NCBI GenBank assembly: GCA_902571385.1
Contig: CACGBK010000001.1
Location: 177,472 to 241,471 of the forward strand
Reading direction: 5' to 3'
DNA from: an uncultured Candidatus Actinomarina sp.
Lineage (GTDB): Bacteria; Actinomycetota; Acidimicrobiia; Actinomarinales; Actinomarinaceae
DNA: 64,000 nucleotides
The number at the start of each line of letters is the position of its first letter. The first letter of the stretch is position 1. The notes below the pieces were generated by a model. It was not told where the DNA came from. It saw only the letters and a list, made by a program, of their open reading frames with translations, and ran no database searches. Both the position numbers and the translations under genes were made by a program. Of this stretch, positions 28,361 to 38,948 are shown one piece after another.

Positions 28361-30681
28361 GTGATCAAATTAACATAAATGTTAATGGTTCAGAAATCAT
28401 AACAGATTCTGATCAGCTAATCATTGAAGCTTGTGAAGATTCTGGCATTCATATTCCAAGATTTTGCTGGCACAAACGCATGGATCCAGTTGGCATGTGT
28501 CGCATGTGCTTAGTTGAAATTGAAACCCCGCGTGGAAAAGCTCTAGTCCCCTCATGCACTACTAAAGTTTCAGAAGATTTAGTTGTAGATACTGAATCAG
28601 AAGTTGTAAAAAAAGCTCAAGAAGGTGTTTTAGAATTTTTATTAATAAACCATCCTTTGGATTGTCCTGTATGCGATAAGGCTGGAGAGTGCCCTTTGCA
28701 AGACCAAACTATGGCTTATGGACCTGGAGAGTCTCGATTTGTTGAAGATAAAAGACATTTTGAAAAACCTATACCAATTTCAGAAATAATTCTCCTTGAT
28801 AGAGAAAGATGTATTTTGTGTGCACGTTGTACCAGATTTTCTGATGAAATATCTGGTGATCCGTTGATTGAATTTATTCAAAGAGGTAACAAAACTCAAG
28901 TCAACACATTTCCAGATGAACCCTTTAGATCATACTTTTCAGGTAACACGGTGCAAATCTGTCCTGTTGGAGCATTGACTTCTACCTCATATAGATTTAA
29001 AGCAAGACCATGGGATCTTAAAAAAGTCTCATCTATCTCTAATTGTTCTTCAATGGGATGCTCAGTTGAATTAAATGTATCCCAAAACAAAATGCTACGT
29101 ATTTTAGGTGAAGATAATGAATTCACAAATCAGGGCTGGTTGTCTGATAAAGGCAGGTACAACTTTGAATATTTACATTCAGAAAAAAGAATTTTAAAAC
29201 CTGTACATTATAAGGATTCAACAAATGAAATAAGCATAAATGAATCAATGGAATTAATCAGTAATGAAATATCTGTTGATGATAATTCAAATATCAGCTT
29301 TATAGTTGGACACAACAGTACAAACGAGGAATATTATGCACTAAATAATTTTGTAGAAAATTTAAATAAAGTTAATAAAGATCAAAACATGAATGTCTAT
29401 TTAAGCGATGATTACTTATATGAAGGATTTTTTCAGGACACTGATTTATTGGGGAAAGTTCAAGACTTAGATTCAGTAGATACAATAATTTTATGGGCAC
29501 AAGATATAAAAGATAATCTACCCACTCTTTATTTAAGAATAAGACAGGCAGTCAAAAATGGAAAAAAATTGGTAATATTCGGTCATACAAATACAGCTAT
29601 GAAGGAATTAGCAGATTCATATTTTGGTCAAGAAATAATTTCAAAAAACTTAGAATTCAATGTAGAAATATCTGAAATACCAAATTTCAATGAATTAATA
29701 AAAGATAAAAATGTATTAGCAATAATTGGAAAGTCGTCGCCAATTCAAAACACAAATCCAATTTCAAATTTAATTAATTATTTAGATAAAAACTCAAACC
29801 TAAAAATACTTAATTGTTTTTCAAAGGGTAATACATTTGGTGCTTTACAGAATATAGATTTAGTGAAAGGTTTAAATGAGTTTATTAATGAATTTGATAA
29901 CAGCAAAAACAATATTATATTTACAATTGGATCTAATCCAGTCAACAGCTCAATTTACAGTAGCCAAATAAAAGACAAATTAATAAATGCAAATTTCGTG
30001 GTTTCCTTAGATTTGTTTAAAAATGAAACAACAGAACTAGCCAATATAATTCTTCCAACAACTTCTTTTGGAGAAAAAGAGGGAACATTTACAAATCTTG
30101 AAATGAGAACACTTAAACAAAACAAAATACTACCCACCCCTGGTTCTGTCCTGAATGAATGGGAATATTGGTCAATGATGCTAAATAAAATAGATATTGA
30201 AAACAATTATGAATCTGAATTCGAGTTAAATTTACAATTATGCAAAGAGTATTTAGATAAAGACAATGTTCCCTCTTTTGACAATTTAAACAAGCCCTCA
30301 AATCTGGATGGAGTTTTAAATTCAAAACCTATCAACATTGAAATAGAAAATGTTGATCCAGGAACGCTTGAAATACTATTTGTTAATAGACTTTATGGAG
30401 ATTCTTCTACTCAAATTAATTCACCTTCAATTTCGATGTTGGGAGCCGAAAGATTCATAGAAATGAATAACGAAACTTTCATTAAGCATAACCTATCTAG
30501 CTACACAGTGAACCTTGTACAAGGAGTTTGTACATTACAGGTAAAAATTAAAATTAATAATCATTTACCTAATGAATTAATAATTGCTCCTTTAAACAGA
30601 AGAGGATTTAGAGATATTGATACAACTATGCAATATGAGCTAATTGAAGTAAAAAATCTGGAGCAACTAAGTGTCAATTGA
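28357..30681 (+). CDS. nuoG: NADH-quinone oxidoreductase subunit G (operon 1)
   Basis: 75-kDa-type iron-sulfur subunit. Cluster ligands visible: C37, C48, C51, C67 (N1b); H99, C103, C106, C112 (N5); C152, C155, C158, C202 (N4). The extra N7 site of some bacterial NuoG is not intact: only C230 and C235 remain with wrong spacing, and the later cysteine is Leu/Trp-flanked (GWLSDKGR). The C-terminal molybdopterin-oxidoreductase-like half (about 230-774) is divergent and lysine/asparagine rich. It overlaps nuoF by 4 and nuoH by 11 bases. Confidence 0.94.
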   Translation: MSDQININVNGSEIITDSDQLIIEACEDSGIHIPRFCWHKRMDPVGMCRMCLVEIETPRGKALVPSCTTKVSEDLVVDTESEVVKKAQEGVLEFLLINHPLDCPVCDKAGECPLQDQTMAYGPGESRFVEDKRHFEKPIPISEIILLDRERCILCARCTRFSDEISGDPLIEFIQRGNKTQVNTFPDEPFRSYFSGNTVQICPVGALTSTSYRFKARPWDLKKVSSISNCSSMGCSVELNVSQNKMLRILGEDNEFTNQGWLSDKGRYNFEYLHSEKRILKPVHYKDSTNEISINESMELISNEISVDDNSNISFIVGHNSTNEEYYALNNFVENLNKVNKDQNMNVYLSDDYLYEGFFQDTDLLGKVQDLDSVDTIILWAQDIKDNLPTLYLRIRQAVKNGKKLVIFGHTNTAMKELADSYFGQEIISKNLEFNVEISEIPNFNELIKDKNVLAIIGKSSPIQNTNPISNLINYLDKNSNLKILNCFSKGNTFGALQNIDLVKGLNEFINEFDNSKNNIIFTIGSNPVNSSIYSSQIKDKLINANFVVSLDLFKNETTELANIILPTTSFGEKEGTFTNLEMRTLKQNKILPTPGSVLNEWEYWSMMLNKIDIENNYESEFELNLQLCKEYLDKDNVPSFDNLNKPSNLDGVLNSKPINIEIENVDPGTLEILFVNRLYGDSSTQINSPSISMLGAERFIEMNNETFIKHNLSSYTVNLVQGVCTLQVKIKINNHLPNELIIAPLNRRGFRDIDTTMQYELIEVKNLEQLSVN

Positions 30682-31768
30682 TATTTTAGTTTCATTGATT
30701 AAACCTCTATTAGTTTTAGGGATTGTATTAACAAATACCATCATTCTTATATGGTTAGAAAGAAAAGTTGTTGCCGGGATGCAATCAAGGGTTGGACCAG
30801 ATAGAGCAGGACCTTTCGGGATCCTTCAAACCCTTGCTGATGCAATAAAACTTTTATTAAAGGAGCAGATCCTTCCACTAAGGGCTGATAAAGCTATGTA
30901 TTTGCTGGCCCCAATAATTGCCCTAGTACCTTCTTTTTTGATTTTTATGATAATTCCATTAGGCCCAGGTTTTGATTTAACAATTGGAGGGGAAACTAGA
31001 TTTATAAATTTAGTGGGCGCAGATATAAATGTAGGAGTTTTATTTTTTTTAGCGATCTCTTCTTTAGCTGTCTACAGTGTTGTTTTAGCAGGTTGGTCAT
31101 CAGGTTCTAAATATCCACTACTTGGAGGTGTTAGAGCATCTGCTCAAATGATCTCTTATGAGGCTGCTATGGGACTTTCTTTAGTTCCGGTAATTTTATA
31201 CTCAGGATCTATGTCAATGTCAAAAATTGTAGAAAGTCAGTCTGGAAATTTATCAAGCACTATTCCTGTAATTGATTCTATAGTTAGATTTATTCCAAAT
31301 TGGAATGTGTTTCCTCAATTTTTAGCTTTTGGGATCTTCTTTGTAGCATCGATTGCAGAGGTAAACCGTGCACCTTTTGATCTAGTTGAGGCAGAACAGG
31401 AATTAGTTGGTGGGTTTCATACAGAATACTCGGGGTTTAGGTTTGCAATGTTTTTTCTAGCAGAGTACATAAACATGTTTAATATGTGTGCTATTACCGC
31501 AACTTTTTTTCTTGGTGGCTGGCTAGGCCCTACTTTTCCTGGAATTTTTCCTCCATTATTATCGGCAATGATGCCAACAATATGGCTTGGTCTTAAAACG
31601 GTTGGTCTTTTATTTGTTTATTTTTGGATAAGGGCTACATTACCTAGATTAAGATATGATCAGCTTATGGAATTAGGATGGAAGAGGTTAATTCCAATAT
31701 CCCTAATTTGGCTACTAGTTTCTGCAATTGTCTTAGGAATTAGAGATTTTGGATTACCTTGGAGTTAG
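30671..31768 (+). CDS. nuoH: NADH-quinone oxidoreductase subunit H (operon 1)
   Basis: ND1-type membrane subunit that forms the quinone chamber and E-channel. Signatures: VVAGMQSRVGPDRAGPFG in the first cytoplasmic loop, AEVNRAPFDLVEAEQELVGG (E-rich quinone loop) and FHTEYSG. About eight hydrophobic segments in 365 residues. The GTG start lies inside the end of nuoG. Confidence 0.96.
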   Translation: MSIDILVSLIKPLLVLGIVLTNTIILIWLERKVVAGMQSRVGPDRAGPFGILQTLADAIKLLLKEQILPLRADKAMYLLAPIIALVPSFLIFMIIPLGPGFDLTIGGETRFINLVGADINVGVLFFLAISSLAVYSVVLAGWSSGSKYPLLGGVRASAQMISYEAAMGLSLVPVILYSGSMSMSKIVESQSGNLSSTIPVIDSIVRFIPNWNVFPQFLAFGIFFVASIAEVNRAPFDLVEAEQELVGGFHTEYSGFRFAMFFLAEYINMFNMCAITATFFLGGWLGPTFPGIFPPLLSAMMPTIWLGLKTVGLLFVYFWIRATLPRLRYDQLMELGWKRLIPISLIWLLVSAIVLGIRDFGLPWS

Positions 31769-31775
31769 GAACGAT

Positions 31776-32390
31776 ATGAGCGCAGGATATGATTTAATAA
31801 AAGGTTTAAAAGTAACATTTAAAGAGTTGTTCAAAAAATCTGTGACTGATAAGTACCCAAAAGAATTTAGGACCAAGCCTCAAAGATTTCACGGACGACA
31901 TGTTCTAAATAAATATGAAGATGGAATGGAAAAGTGCATAGGTTGTGAACTCTGTGCGGGAGTCTGTCCAGCTCAATGTATTTATGTAAGAGGAGAAGAT
32001 AATCCAGAAGAACAACCAGTTAGCCCAGGAGAAAGATATGGATTCATTTATGAAATCAATATGCTTAGATGTATTTATTGCGGACTATGTGTAGAGGCCT
32101 GCCCAACAGAAGCAATCACAATGACGTCTCTTTTTGAGATCAGTATTGGATCAAGAGATGAGGCCGTATTTGATAAAGATGTTTTGTTAGTTGACGAAGA
32201 GGGTATTCCAAATACTCATGAGGAGCAGACTAAATTAACGAACTTTAATGAATTAAGAACTTCAGATGGATGGATGAGAGCAACTTCTTCAAACGGAAAT
32301 CCAAACTACCAAAACTTAGTAAGTTGGACTGGTTCGTTGGGAGTTGGCAAAAGAGATCCTGAAAAAGGTCAATTCTTAGAGGAAGAATAG
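31776..32390 (+). CDS. nuoI: NADH-quinone oxidoreductase subunit I (operon 1)
   Basis: 8Fe ferredoxin-like subunit carrying N6a and N6b. Ligands are C54, C57, C60, C64 and C99, C102, C105, C109. The start at ATG 31776 is chosen over an in-frame ATG 27 bases upstream because it follows the nuoH stop, has AGGA at the right distance, and begins where the family begins. The C-terminal tail of about 65 residues after the second cluster is longer than in many NuoI. Confidence 0.95.
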   Translation: MSAGYDLIKGLKVTFKELFKKSVTDKYPKEFRTKPQRFHGRHVLNKYEDGMEKCIGCELCAGVCPAQCIYVRGEDNPEEQPVSPGERYGFIYEINMLRCIYCGLCVEACPTEAITMTSLFEISIGSRDEAVFDKDVLLVDEEGIPNTHEEQTKLTNFNELRTSDGWMRATSSNGNPNYQNLVSWTGSLGVGKRDPEKGQFLEEE

Positions 32391-32391
32391 T

Positions 32392-32919
32392 GTGACAGAG
32401 ATACTACTTTTTGCGATACCAGCATTGTTGATAATACTAGGGGCGCTAATTGTAGTATTTGCTAAAAACCCAGTGCATAATGCAATGGGGTTGGTTTTAA
32501 CTTTAACTTCTTTAGCTATCGTTTACATTACTTTAAATGCAACATTTGTAGCTATGGTCCAAATGCTTGTTTATGCAGGAGCTGTAATGACCTTGTTTCT
32601 TTTTGTAATAATGATGATTGGAGTTGATAAACCAGAACAATCAAGGAAAGAAATTAAAGGTCAAACTTTTCTAATATCAGGAACTTTAATCCTTTTGGTC
32701 TCAATTATTGTATATATTGGTTTAGAGAATGGACTTAACTGGGATTTAATATTTCCTGAATCAGAAAATGCAATTGAGGGAACTCCCTCACTTCTAGCAT
32801 CTTCAATGTTCACTTCATGGGTATTTCCTTTTGAGGTAATTTCAATTCTTCTAATCGTTGCTACCACTTCAGCTTTGGCATTAGCTTACGAGTTTAAGAA
32901 AAATGAATCGAATGATTGA
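32392..32919 (+). CDS. nuoJ: NADH-quinone oxidoreductase subunit J (operon 1)
   Basis: ND6-type membrane subunit. Five hydrophobic segments; the conserved helix block [20 protein letters not shown] (about 58-77) carries the pi-bulge region. GTG start one base after the nuoI stop. Overlaps nuoK by 17 bases. Confidence 0.94.
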   Translation: MTEILLFAIPALLIILGALIVVFAKNPVHNAMGLVLTLTSLAIVYITLNATFVAMVQMLVYAGAVMTLFLFVIMMIGVDKPEQSRKEIKGQTFLISGTLILLVSIIVYIGLENGLNWDLIFPESENAIEGTPSLLASSMFTSWVFPFEVISILLIVATTSALALAYEFKKNESND

Positions 32920-33220
32920 AGTAACTTCGGACTGGTACCTAACCCTTTCTGCCATATTATTTTCTATTGGTTTTTTAGGGATGATGTTTAGAAAAAATGC
33001 ATTAATTATGTTTATGTGTATTGAATTGATGTTGAACGCAGTAAATCTAACTTTTATAACTGCTTCAAAGCACTTGGGATTAATCGATGGACAAATTGCT
33101 GTATTTTTTGTACTTGTCGTTGCAGCCGCTGAAGTAGTAGTGGGTCTTGCCATAATTGTTTCTATTTTCAAAAAACAAGAATCTGCTTCAGTAGATATGT
33201 TAAGTTCAGCGAAAGGATAA
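32903..33220 (+). CDS. nuoK: NADH-quinone oxidoreductase subunit K (operon 1)
   Basis: ND4L-type proton-channel subunit with three helices. The two buried glutamates are in the usual places (IELMLNAVN and [11 protein letters not shown]). 105 residues, normal. Followed after 2 bases by nuoL. Confidence 0.95.
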   Translation: MNRMIEVTSDWYLTLSAILFSIGFLGMMFRKNALIMFMCIELMLNAVNLTFITASKHLGLIDGQIAVFFVLVVAAAEVVVGLAIIVSIFKKQESASVDMLSSAKG

Positions 33221-33222
33221 TT

Positions 33223-35112
33223 TTGGACATTCTAATTCTTGCTGTAGTGGCACTCCCTCTTTTGACTGCTTTATTTCTTAAAGTAGCATCTAAGTTTTTA
33301 AATGAATTACTCACAAATTTTATAACAATCAATGCTGCTTTACTTTCGGTTGGAGTATCGTTTTTAATGTTTGGCTATCTTTTTTTGGATAAATTTAAAC
33401 CAATCAAATTTGAATTATTTGAATGGTATCCAAGTCCACAGATAATTTTTGAATTTTATTTGGATGGCTTATCTGGAGTAATGATGGTTCTCATTTCTGG
33501 TCTAAGTCTTGTAATTCAATTATTTTCTACCTCTTATATGAGCAAGGATGAAAAATATACAAAATATTTTGAATACTTTAATTTCTTTGTTTTCTCAATG
33601 CTTTTACTTGTACTTTCTGGAAATTTTCTAGTAATGTTTTTTGGTTGGGAGCTTGTAGGATTGAGCTCGTACTTACTTATTTCTTTTTGGTATGAAAAAA
33701 ACTCTGCTGCAAAAGCAGGAAATAAAGCTTTCATTTTGAATCGTATTGGTGACTTTGGATTTCTAATTGGCTTGATGATGATTTTAAATTATTTTGAAAC
33801 GTTTAATTTTGTTGATATTTTTGATTCAGTATTAATCAAACAACCATCAAATCTAGATCTAATAATTTTATTTCTATTATTAGGTGCATTTGGAAAGTCT
33901 GCTCAGTTTCCTCTATTTAGTTGGCTTCCAGATGCAATGGAAGGACCCACTCCTGCCAGTGCTTTAATTCATGCAGCAACAATGGTTACTGCTGGGGTAT
34001 TTATGCTTGTAAGAGTTTCTCCGATGTTGCAATTTTCAGAACTCGCAAGTTTGACAATAATTGGATTTGGACTTTTAACAGCTCTTATAGCTGCATTTGC
34101 TGCAATTAACCAAGATGATATTAAGAAAGTGTTGGCTTATTCAACGATATCTCAACTTGGATTTATGTTTATTGCAATTGGTGCGGGGGCGTATGTTGCA
34201 GCAATCTTTCATTTAGTCACACACGCATTTTTCAAAGCTCTCTTATTTCTTGGAGCTGGTGCAGTTATTCATGAAATGCATCATGAACAGAACATTCACA
34301 AGATGGGTGGATTAAGAAAAAAGATGCCTATAACTGCCGCCATGATGGGCATAGGTACTTTAGCAATATCGGGAATACCTCCTCTCGCAGGATTTTGGTC
34401 AAAGGATGAAATACTTGCATCAGTCTTTTCAAAAGGTGGAATTTATTATGGTTTTTGGGCTTTATCGCTGTTAGCTGCCTTTATGACTGCATTTTATATG
34501 GGTAGACACTGGTTATTAATTTTTGTTAAAGAACCAAAAAATAATTTAGAAAGTATTCATGAAGCTCCAAAAAATATGACAAGACCATTGATTCTTCTTG
34601 GTATATTTACAATTTTTATTGGCTTCATAAATACGCCTTTTTTTCATGGTCTAGAAAAAGTTTTGGAAGAAACGCTTCACCACGTAGAAGTTACTCACCT
34701 GCCAAAAGGATTAACTCTTGCAGTTTTGGCAGTACTGTCGATAGGTGCAGGATTCACTGGTCTTGCTCTGGCATATCTAATTTATATTTTTGATATCATC
34801 TCCTACTTCAAATTAAAAATTCCGTTTATTAATGAAATTAAAAACTTATCAAAGAACGTTATCTTCATTAATGATGTTGGAAACATAGTATTTGTTAAGG
34901 GTTTGAAGTCGGTATCAAGAAGAGTAGCTGTAACTGTTGACGCAATGACAATTGATGGGATAGTCAATGGTATCTCAAAGTATTTTCTTAAATCATCAAA
35001 GCAGTTGTCTTATACCCAGACAGGATTAGTTAGAAACTATGTAGTTTACTTTGGATTATTTACATTAATTTTGGTACTTATATTTTTAATTTCTCCAGAG
35101 GTTTTAGCATGA
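33223..35112 (+). CDS. nuoL: NADH-quinone oxidoreductase subunit L (operon 1)
   Basis: ND5-type antiporter-like proton pump subunit. Blocks: FFGWELVGLSSYLLI with the conserved Glu, FGKSAQFPLFSWLPDAMEGP with Lys, HAATMVTAGVFMLVR, and STISQLGFM. The C-terminal part has the lateral helix region and last membrane helix. 629 residues. TTG start. Confidence 0.96.
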   Translation: MDILILAVVALPLLTALFLKVASKFLNELLTNFITINAALLSVGVSFLMFGYLFLDKFKPIKFELFEWYPSPQIIFEFYLDGLSGVMMVLISGLSLVIQLFSTSYMSKDEKYTKYFEYFNFFVFSMLLLVLSGNFLVMFFGWELVGLSSYLLISFWYEKNSAAKAGNKAFILNRIGDFGFLIGLMMILNYFETFNFVDIFDSVLIKQPSNLDLIILFLLLGAFGKSAQFPLFSWLPDAMEGPTPASALIHAATMVTAGVFMLVRVSPMLQFSELASLTIIGFGLLTALIAAFAAINQDDIKKVLAYSTISQLGFMFIAIGAGAYVAAIFHLVTHAFFKALLFLGAGAVIHEMHHEQNIHKMGGLRKKMPITAAMMGIGTLAISGIPPLAGFWSKDEILASVFSKGGIYYGFWALSLLAAFMTAFYMGRHWLLIFVKEPKNNLESIHEAPKNMTRPLILLGIFTIFIGFINTPFFHGLEKVLEETLHHVEVTHLPKGLTLAVLAVLSIGAGFTGLALAYLIYIFDIISYFKLKIPFINEIKNLSKNVIFINDVGNIVFVKGLKSVSRRVAVTVDAMTIDGIVNGISKYFLKSSKQLSYTQTGLVRNYVVYFGLFTLILVLIFLISPEVLA

Positions 35113-36599
35113 TAGGTTTAACTTACAGTTTTATACTTCTTCCAATAGTTAATTCATTATTTATATTATTGATACCAAAAAGAAGAGCAGAGCTATTTAG
35201 ACCTTTAACAATTTTTTTGAGCCTAATTCCACTTGGTTTATGTTTGTATGTATTTTTAAATCAAGATTTAAAAACTAGCTTTTATGTTGTAGATAAGTTT
35301 TCCTGGATAAGTGCATATGGTATTGATTTAATTATTGGACTTTCTGGCATGTCCTTCTTATTGGTTACGTTAAATTGTTTACTTGTTTTGCTTTCAATTC
35401 TTTCTTTAAATGAAAACCATTCATTTAGTAAGGGATTTTTGAGTTCACTAATGTTACTACAAGCTTCAGTAAACGGTGTGTTCTTAGCAGGTGATTTAAT
35501 TTCTTTATTTATTTTCTTTGAAGCCTTGCTTATACCAATGTATTTCTTAATGGGAATTTGGGGTGGTGAAAATAGGAGATATGCAACAATCAAATTTATT
35601 CTGTACACAGTTTTTGGATCAATTTTTATTCTTGCTGGAACAATATACACAGGAGTTTTGAGTTATCTTTCCTTAGGAAATTTTGCACTTGATTTTGACT
35701 CTATATCCGCTTTGTCAATAACTTCAAGTCAATCAAAAATACTATTTCTTCTATTTACATTCGGTTTCTTGATTAAAGTCCCTATTTTCCCTCTTCATAC
35801 TTGGTTGCCGGATGCACACGTTGAGGCTCCAACAGCGGGGAGTATTTTACTTGCCGGAGTTCTCTTAAAAGTCGGAGCTTACGGAATATTAAGAGTATCA
35901 ATTCCTTTTTTCACAGAGGGATTTATTGAATATCAGTTCTTGATCGGTACTTTATCAGTAGTTGGAATTATATATGGAGCAGTAGTCGCTATTGTTCAGA
36001 TAGATATAAAGAAATTAATTGCATATTCTTCAATAAGTCATATGGGTTTTGTAATGCTTGGTATTTCGGCAGGACGATATTTAAGTTTAGAGGGAGCAGT
36101 AATTCAGATGATTAATCATGGAATTACATCCGGCGCACTGTTCATGCTTGTTGGTTTTCTTTACGAAAGAAGACACACAAGACGTATCTCTGATTTTGGT
36201 GGATTGAAGAAATCTATGCCTATCTATGCAGGAATTTTTCTATTTACTTCGTTTGCATCTATAGGGTTGCCTGGTTTAAATGGATTTGTTGGAGAGTTTA
36301 TGATTTTAATGGGAAGTTTCCCAACATTTAATGTACTTTCTTCAATAGCAGCTTTTGGAGTTGTTCTTGCTGCAATATATATGCTGTGGGCTTACCAGAG
36401 AATGTTTAATGGAGAGTTAACACATGAAGACAACAAAAATGTACTTGATTTAAATTCAAAAGAAATTGTATCAGTTGCTCCTTTACTTCTCTTGATGTTG
36501 TTCATAGGACTGTATCCAAGCTTTATTGAAAGTTATGTTGTTCAAGATGTATCAGTTATTTATGAATCAATAAACAAGAGTTTAGGACTATCAAAATGA
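35109..36599 (+). CDS. nuoM: NADH-quinone oxidoreductase subunit M (operon 1)
   Basis: ND4-type antiporter-like subunit. Key blocks: FIFFEALLIPMYFLMGIWGG (conserved Glu), KVPIFPLHTWLPDAHVEAPT (conserved Lys) and SISHMGFVMLGI. 496 residues, about 14 hydrophobic segments. Overlaps nuoL and nuoN by 4 bases each. Confidence 0.96.
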   Translation: MIGLTYSFILLPIVNSLFILLIPKRRAELFRPLTIFLSLIPLGLCLYVFLNQDLKTSFYVVDKFSWISAYGIDLIIGLSGMSFLLVTLNCLLVLLSILSLNENHSFSKGFLSSLMLLQASVNGVFLAGDLISLFIFFEALLIPMYFLMGIWGGENRRYATIKFILYTVFGSIFILAGTIYTGVLSYLSLGNFALDFDSISALSITSSQSKILFLLFTFGFLIKVPIFPLHTWLPDAHVEAPTAGSILLAGVLLKVGAYGILRVSIPFFTEGFIEYQFLIGTLSVVGIIYGAVVAIVQIDIKKLIAYSSISHMGFVMLGISAGRYLSLEGAVIQMINHGITSGALFMLVGFLYERRHTRRISDFGGLKKSMPIYAGIFLFTSFASIGLPGLNGFVGEFMILMGSFPTFNVLSSIAAFGVVLAAIYMLWAYQRMFNGELTHEDNKNVLDLNSKEIVSVAPLLLLMLFIGLYPSFIESYVVQDVSVIYESINKSLGLSK

Positions 36600-38068
36600 G
36601 CCAAATAGCTGAAGCCATCGGGTTTAATTTAATTGTGATTTCTCCTACAGTTGCATTGGTAATTACTGTTCTGATACTTTTATTCTTTACAATAACTGTT
36701 GAAACCAGCCTCACTGTAAAGAAATGGATTACGTTTTTGGGAATACTTGTAACAATATTTTGCGTATTTTTAAAATTTGGTTTGTTTCTTCAAAATGGAA
36801 TAAGTTCCTATTTCACTCAAAAAATCCTACTAGATGAATTTTCATTATTTGGAAATGTATTGATTGCTATGATATTATTTTTAAATTTTCTTCCAATATG
36901 GGATACCTCCTCCAAATTAAATGAAAAAACTTCTGAAGCAATAATTTTAATTTTAATGAGTGCCTCTGGCTTCTTCCTAATGGTTGATGCAGAGAACTTA
37001 ATTATGTTATTTATTGGACTTGAAATAGGATCAATAAGTTTGTACGCATTGGCTGGGTTAAATAGAAGCGACAAGTTAAGCAATGAAGCATCTTTAAAGT
37101 ATTTTCTACTTGGATCTTTGGCTTCTTGTGTTTTAATTTACGGGGTTGCATTGGTGTATGTTTCATATTCTGTCATGAGTCTTTATGATTTTGCTTTGGT
37201 GGTTGCATATACAGGACCTGACATTGTGCCTTTAACTACTTTCGTAGGCGTCTTATTCATATTTGTTGGTTTACTGTTTAAGATTGCAGCTGCTCCATTT
37301 CAATCATGGGCGCCTGATGTTTATCAAGGCTCACCAACTGGATACGTAGGATATATGGCTTCAATTGCCAAAGTAGCTTCTTTTATTGTTATAGCGAGAA
37401 TGTGTATGGTATCAATAGCATTTATTCTTGAAGATTTTCAAACTTTTTTCTTTGTAGTAATTTTGCTTTCAGTTTTAATTGGATCATTTTTTGCGTCTGT
37501 ACAATCAGATCTAAAGAGGCTTATTGCATATAGTGGAGTTGTTCAGTCTGGCTTTATTCTTTCTGGCATAACTTCAGGTGTAAACGGAACAAGTGCATCT
37601 ATGTTTTATTTATTTGCTTACATTCTTCAACTAATTGGAGTTTTCACAATATTTTCAATAATAAGTGGAAAATTGTCTTCTAACTTTGAAATGGATAATA
37701 TTAAAGGTCTTATAAAAAATAATAGGTTTTTAGGAATTTCATTTTGTGTTTTCATGTTTGGATTAGCTGGGATACCTCTAACGAGTGGCTTTGTCTCAAA
37801 ATTTATTTTATTAACAAATCTTTGGGCCTATGAAAAATATTTTTTAGTGTCAATTCTTTTACTTTCAACAGTTGTTGGTTTTTATTTCTATCTAAGACCT
37901 ATTTGGATAGCAACTATTGAAAAAGTAGATGAACCCGTAGAAACGCTTTTGATTAAAAAATCAGAATATATGTTAATTGGATCTTTAGCATCCTTAACAA
38001 TCTTATTTGGCCTTCTTCCAGATACATTGATAAATATTTCAAGATGGGTTGTACAGAATTACCTATGA
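36596..38068 (+). CDS. nuoN: NADH-quinone oxidoreductase subunit N (operon 1)
   Basis: ND2-type antiporter-like subunit. Blocks: LFIGLEIGSISLYALAGL (Glu), KYFLLGSLASCVLIYG, KIAAAPFQSWAPDVYQGSP (Lys) and LIAYSGVVQSGFIL. 490 residues. Last recognised complex I gene of this operon; its stop overlaps a short membrane ORF by 4 bases. Confidence 0.95.
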   Translation: MSQIAEAIGFNLIVISPTVALVITVLILLFFTITVETSLTVKKWITFLGILVTIFCVFLKFGLFLQNGISSYFTQKILLDEFSLFGNVLIAMILFLNFLPIWDTSSKLNEKTSEAIILILMSASGFFLMVDAENLIMLFIGLEIGSISLYALAGLNRSDKLSNEASLKYFLLGSLASCVLIYGVALVYVSYSVMSLYDFALVVAYTGPDIVPLTTFVGVLFIFVGLLFKIAAAPFQSWAPDVYQGSPTGYVGYMASIAKVASFIVIARMCMVSIAFILEDFQTFFFVVILLSVLIGSFFASVQSDLKRLIAYSGVVQSGFILSGITSGVNGTSASMFYLFAYILQLIGVFTIFSIISGKLSSNFEMDNIKGLIKNNRFLGISFCVFMFGLAGIPLTSGFVSKFILLTNLWAYEKYFLVSILLLSTVVGFYFYLRPIWIATIEKVDEPVETLLIKKSEYMLIGSLASLTILFGLLPDTLINISRWVVQNYL

Positions 38069-38202
38069 TTTTTATTTATACAAATATTCCGCCAGTTTTT
38101 CATCATCAAGGTGGATGGGATGAAATGCTTATGTTTTTAATTCCTGCTCTTCTACTTACCTGGCTGAGAAAAAAACAAAATTCTGAAGACAGCGAAAATT
38201 AA
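38065..38202 (+). CDS. 45-residue membrane protein coupled to nuoN
   Basis: Short ORF starting in an ATGA overlap with the nuoN stop. It has a polar start (IPPVFHHQGGWDEM), one hydrophobic helix (about residues 21-33, LMFLIPALLLTWL) and a charged tail (RKKQNSEDSEN). The start overlap, sensible signal-anchor shape and position suggest a real small protein, perhaps a complex I accessory subunit; no homologue is recognised with confidence. Confidence 0.55.
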   Translation: MIFIYTNIPPVFHHQGGWDEMLMFLIPALLLTWLRKKQNSEDSEN

Positions 38203-38228
38203 AAATTTATTTTTTATATAATTGAACA

Positions 38229-38948
38229 ATGATTGAAATTCAAAACTTAACAATGAAATACAAAAATGGTAAAGGCGTCTCTGACATCAGTATTTCTGTT
38301 GACAATGGTGAAGTAAAAGGTTTACTCGGTCCAAATGGTGCAGGAAAATCAACAACAATGAGAAGCTTAATGGGTTTCTTAAAATCCTCGAAGGGTTCTC
38401 TTACAGTTGAAGGAATCAATACAATTGAAAATCCAGTTGAAGCAAAAGAAATCATTGGCTATCTTCCTGGTGATCCCCAGCTTCCACAAAATCTCAATTC
38501 TAAATCACTATTTAAACTTGGAGCTGATATGAGAGGACAGTCAACTGACTACGCAATGGAACTAGCAGAAAAATTTGAATTAGAAGTGGACCCATCGATT
38601 AAAGAGCTGTCTAAAGGAAATAGGCAAAAAGCAGCCATAATCCTTGCAGTGTTACATAAGCCAAAAGCTTTAATTCTAGATGAACCAACTTCTGGCCTGG
38701 ATCCATTTCATCAGAGGTCATTTTTTGAAATAGTTGAAGAATTTTCAAATAATGGAGCATCCATACTCTTATCATCTCATATAATTTCTGAAGTTGAGAA
38801 AGTAGCTAGCTCGATGGCCGTTTTAAGAGAAGGTGTAAAAGTTTATGATGAAACTTATGAAACATTTTTAAGTAAAGCACAAGAAGAAGGAAAAGATTTA
38901 GAAGATGCTTTCTTTGCGTTTTATGACAGAAAGGAAACAAATGCTTAA
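38229..38948 (+). CDS. ABC-2-type exporter ATPase
   Basis: ATPase of an efflux or lipid/drug ABC system. Walker A GPNGAGKST (about 34-42), signature LSKGNRQKAAII, Walker B ALILDEPTSGLDP and H-loop SSHII are intact. It pairs with the permease gene that overlaps it by 8 bases. Substrate unknown. Confidence 0.9.
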   Translation: MIEIQNLTMKYKNGKGVSDISISVDNGEVKGLLGPNGAGKSTTMRSLMGFLKSSKGSLTVEGINTIENPVEAKEIIGYLPGDPQLPQNLNSKSLFKLGADMRGQSTDYAMELAEKFELEVDPSIKELSKGNRQKAAIILAVLHKPKALILDEPTSGLDPFHQRSFFEIVEEFSNNGASILLSSHIISEVEKVASSMAVLREGVKVYDETYETFLSKAQEEGKDLEDAFFAFYDRKETNA

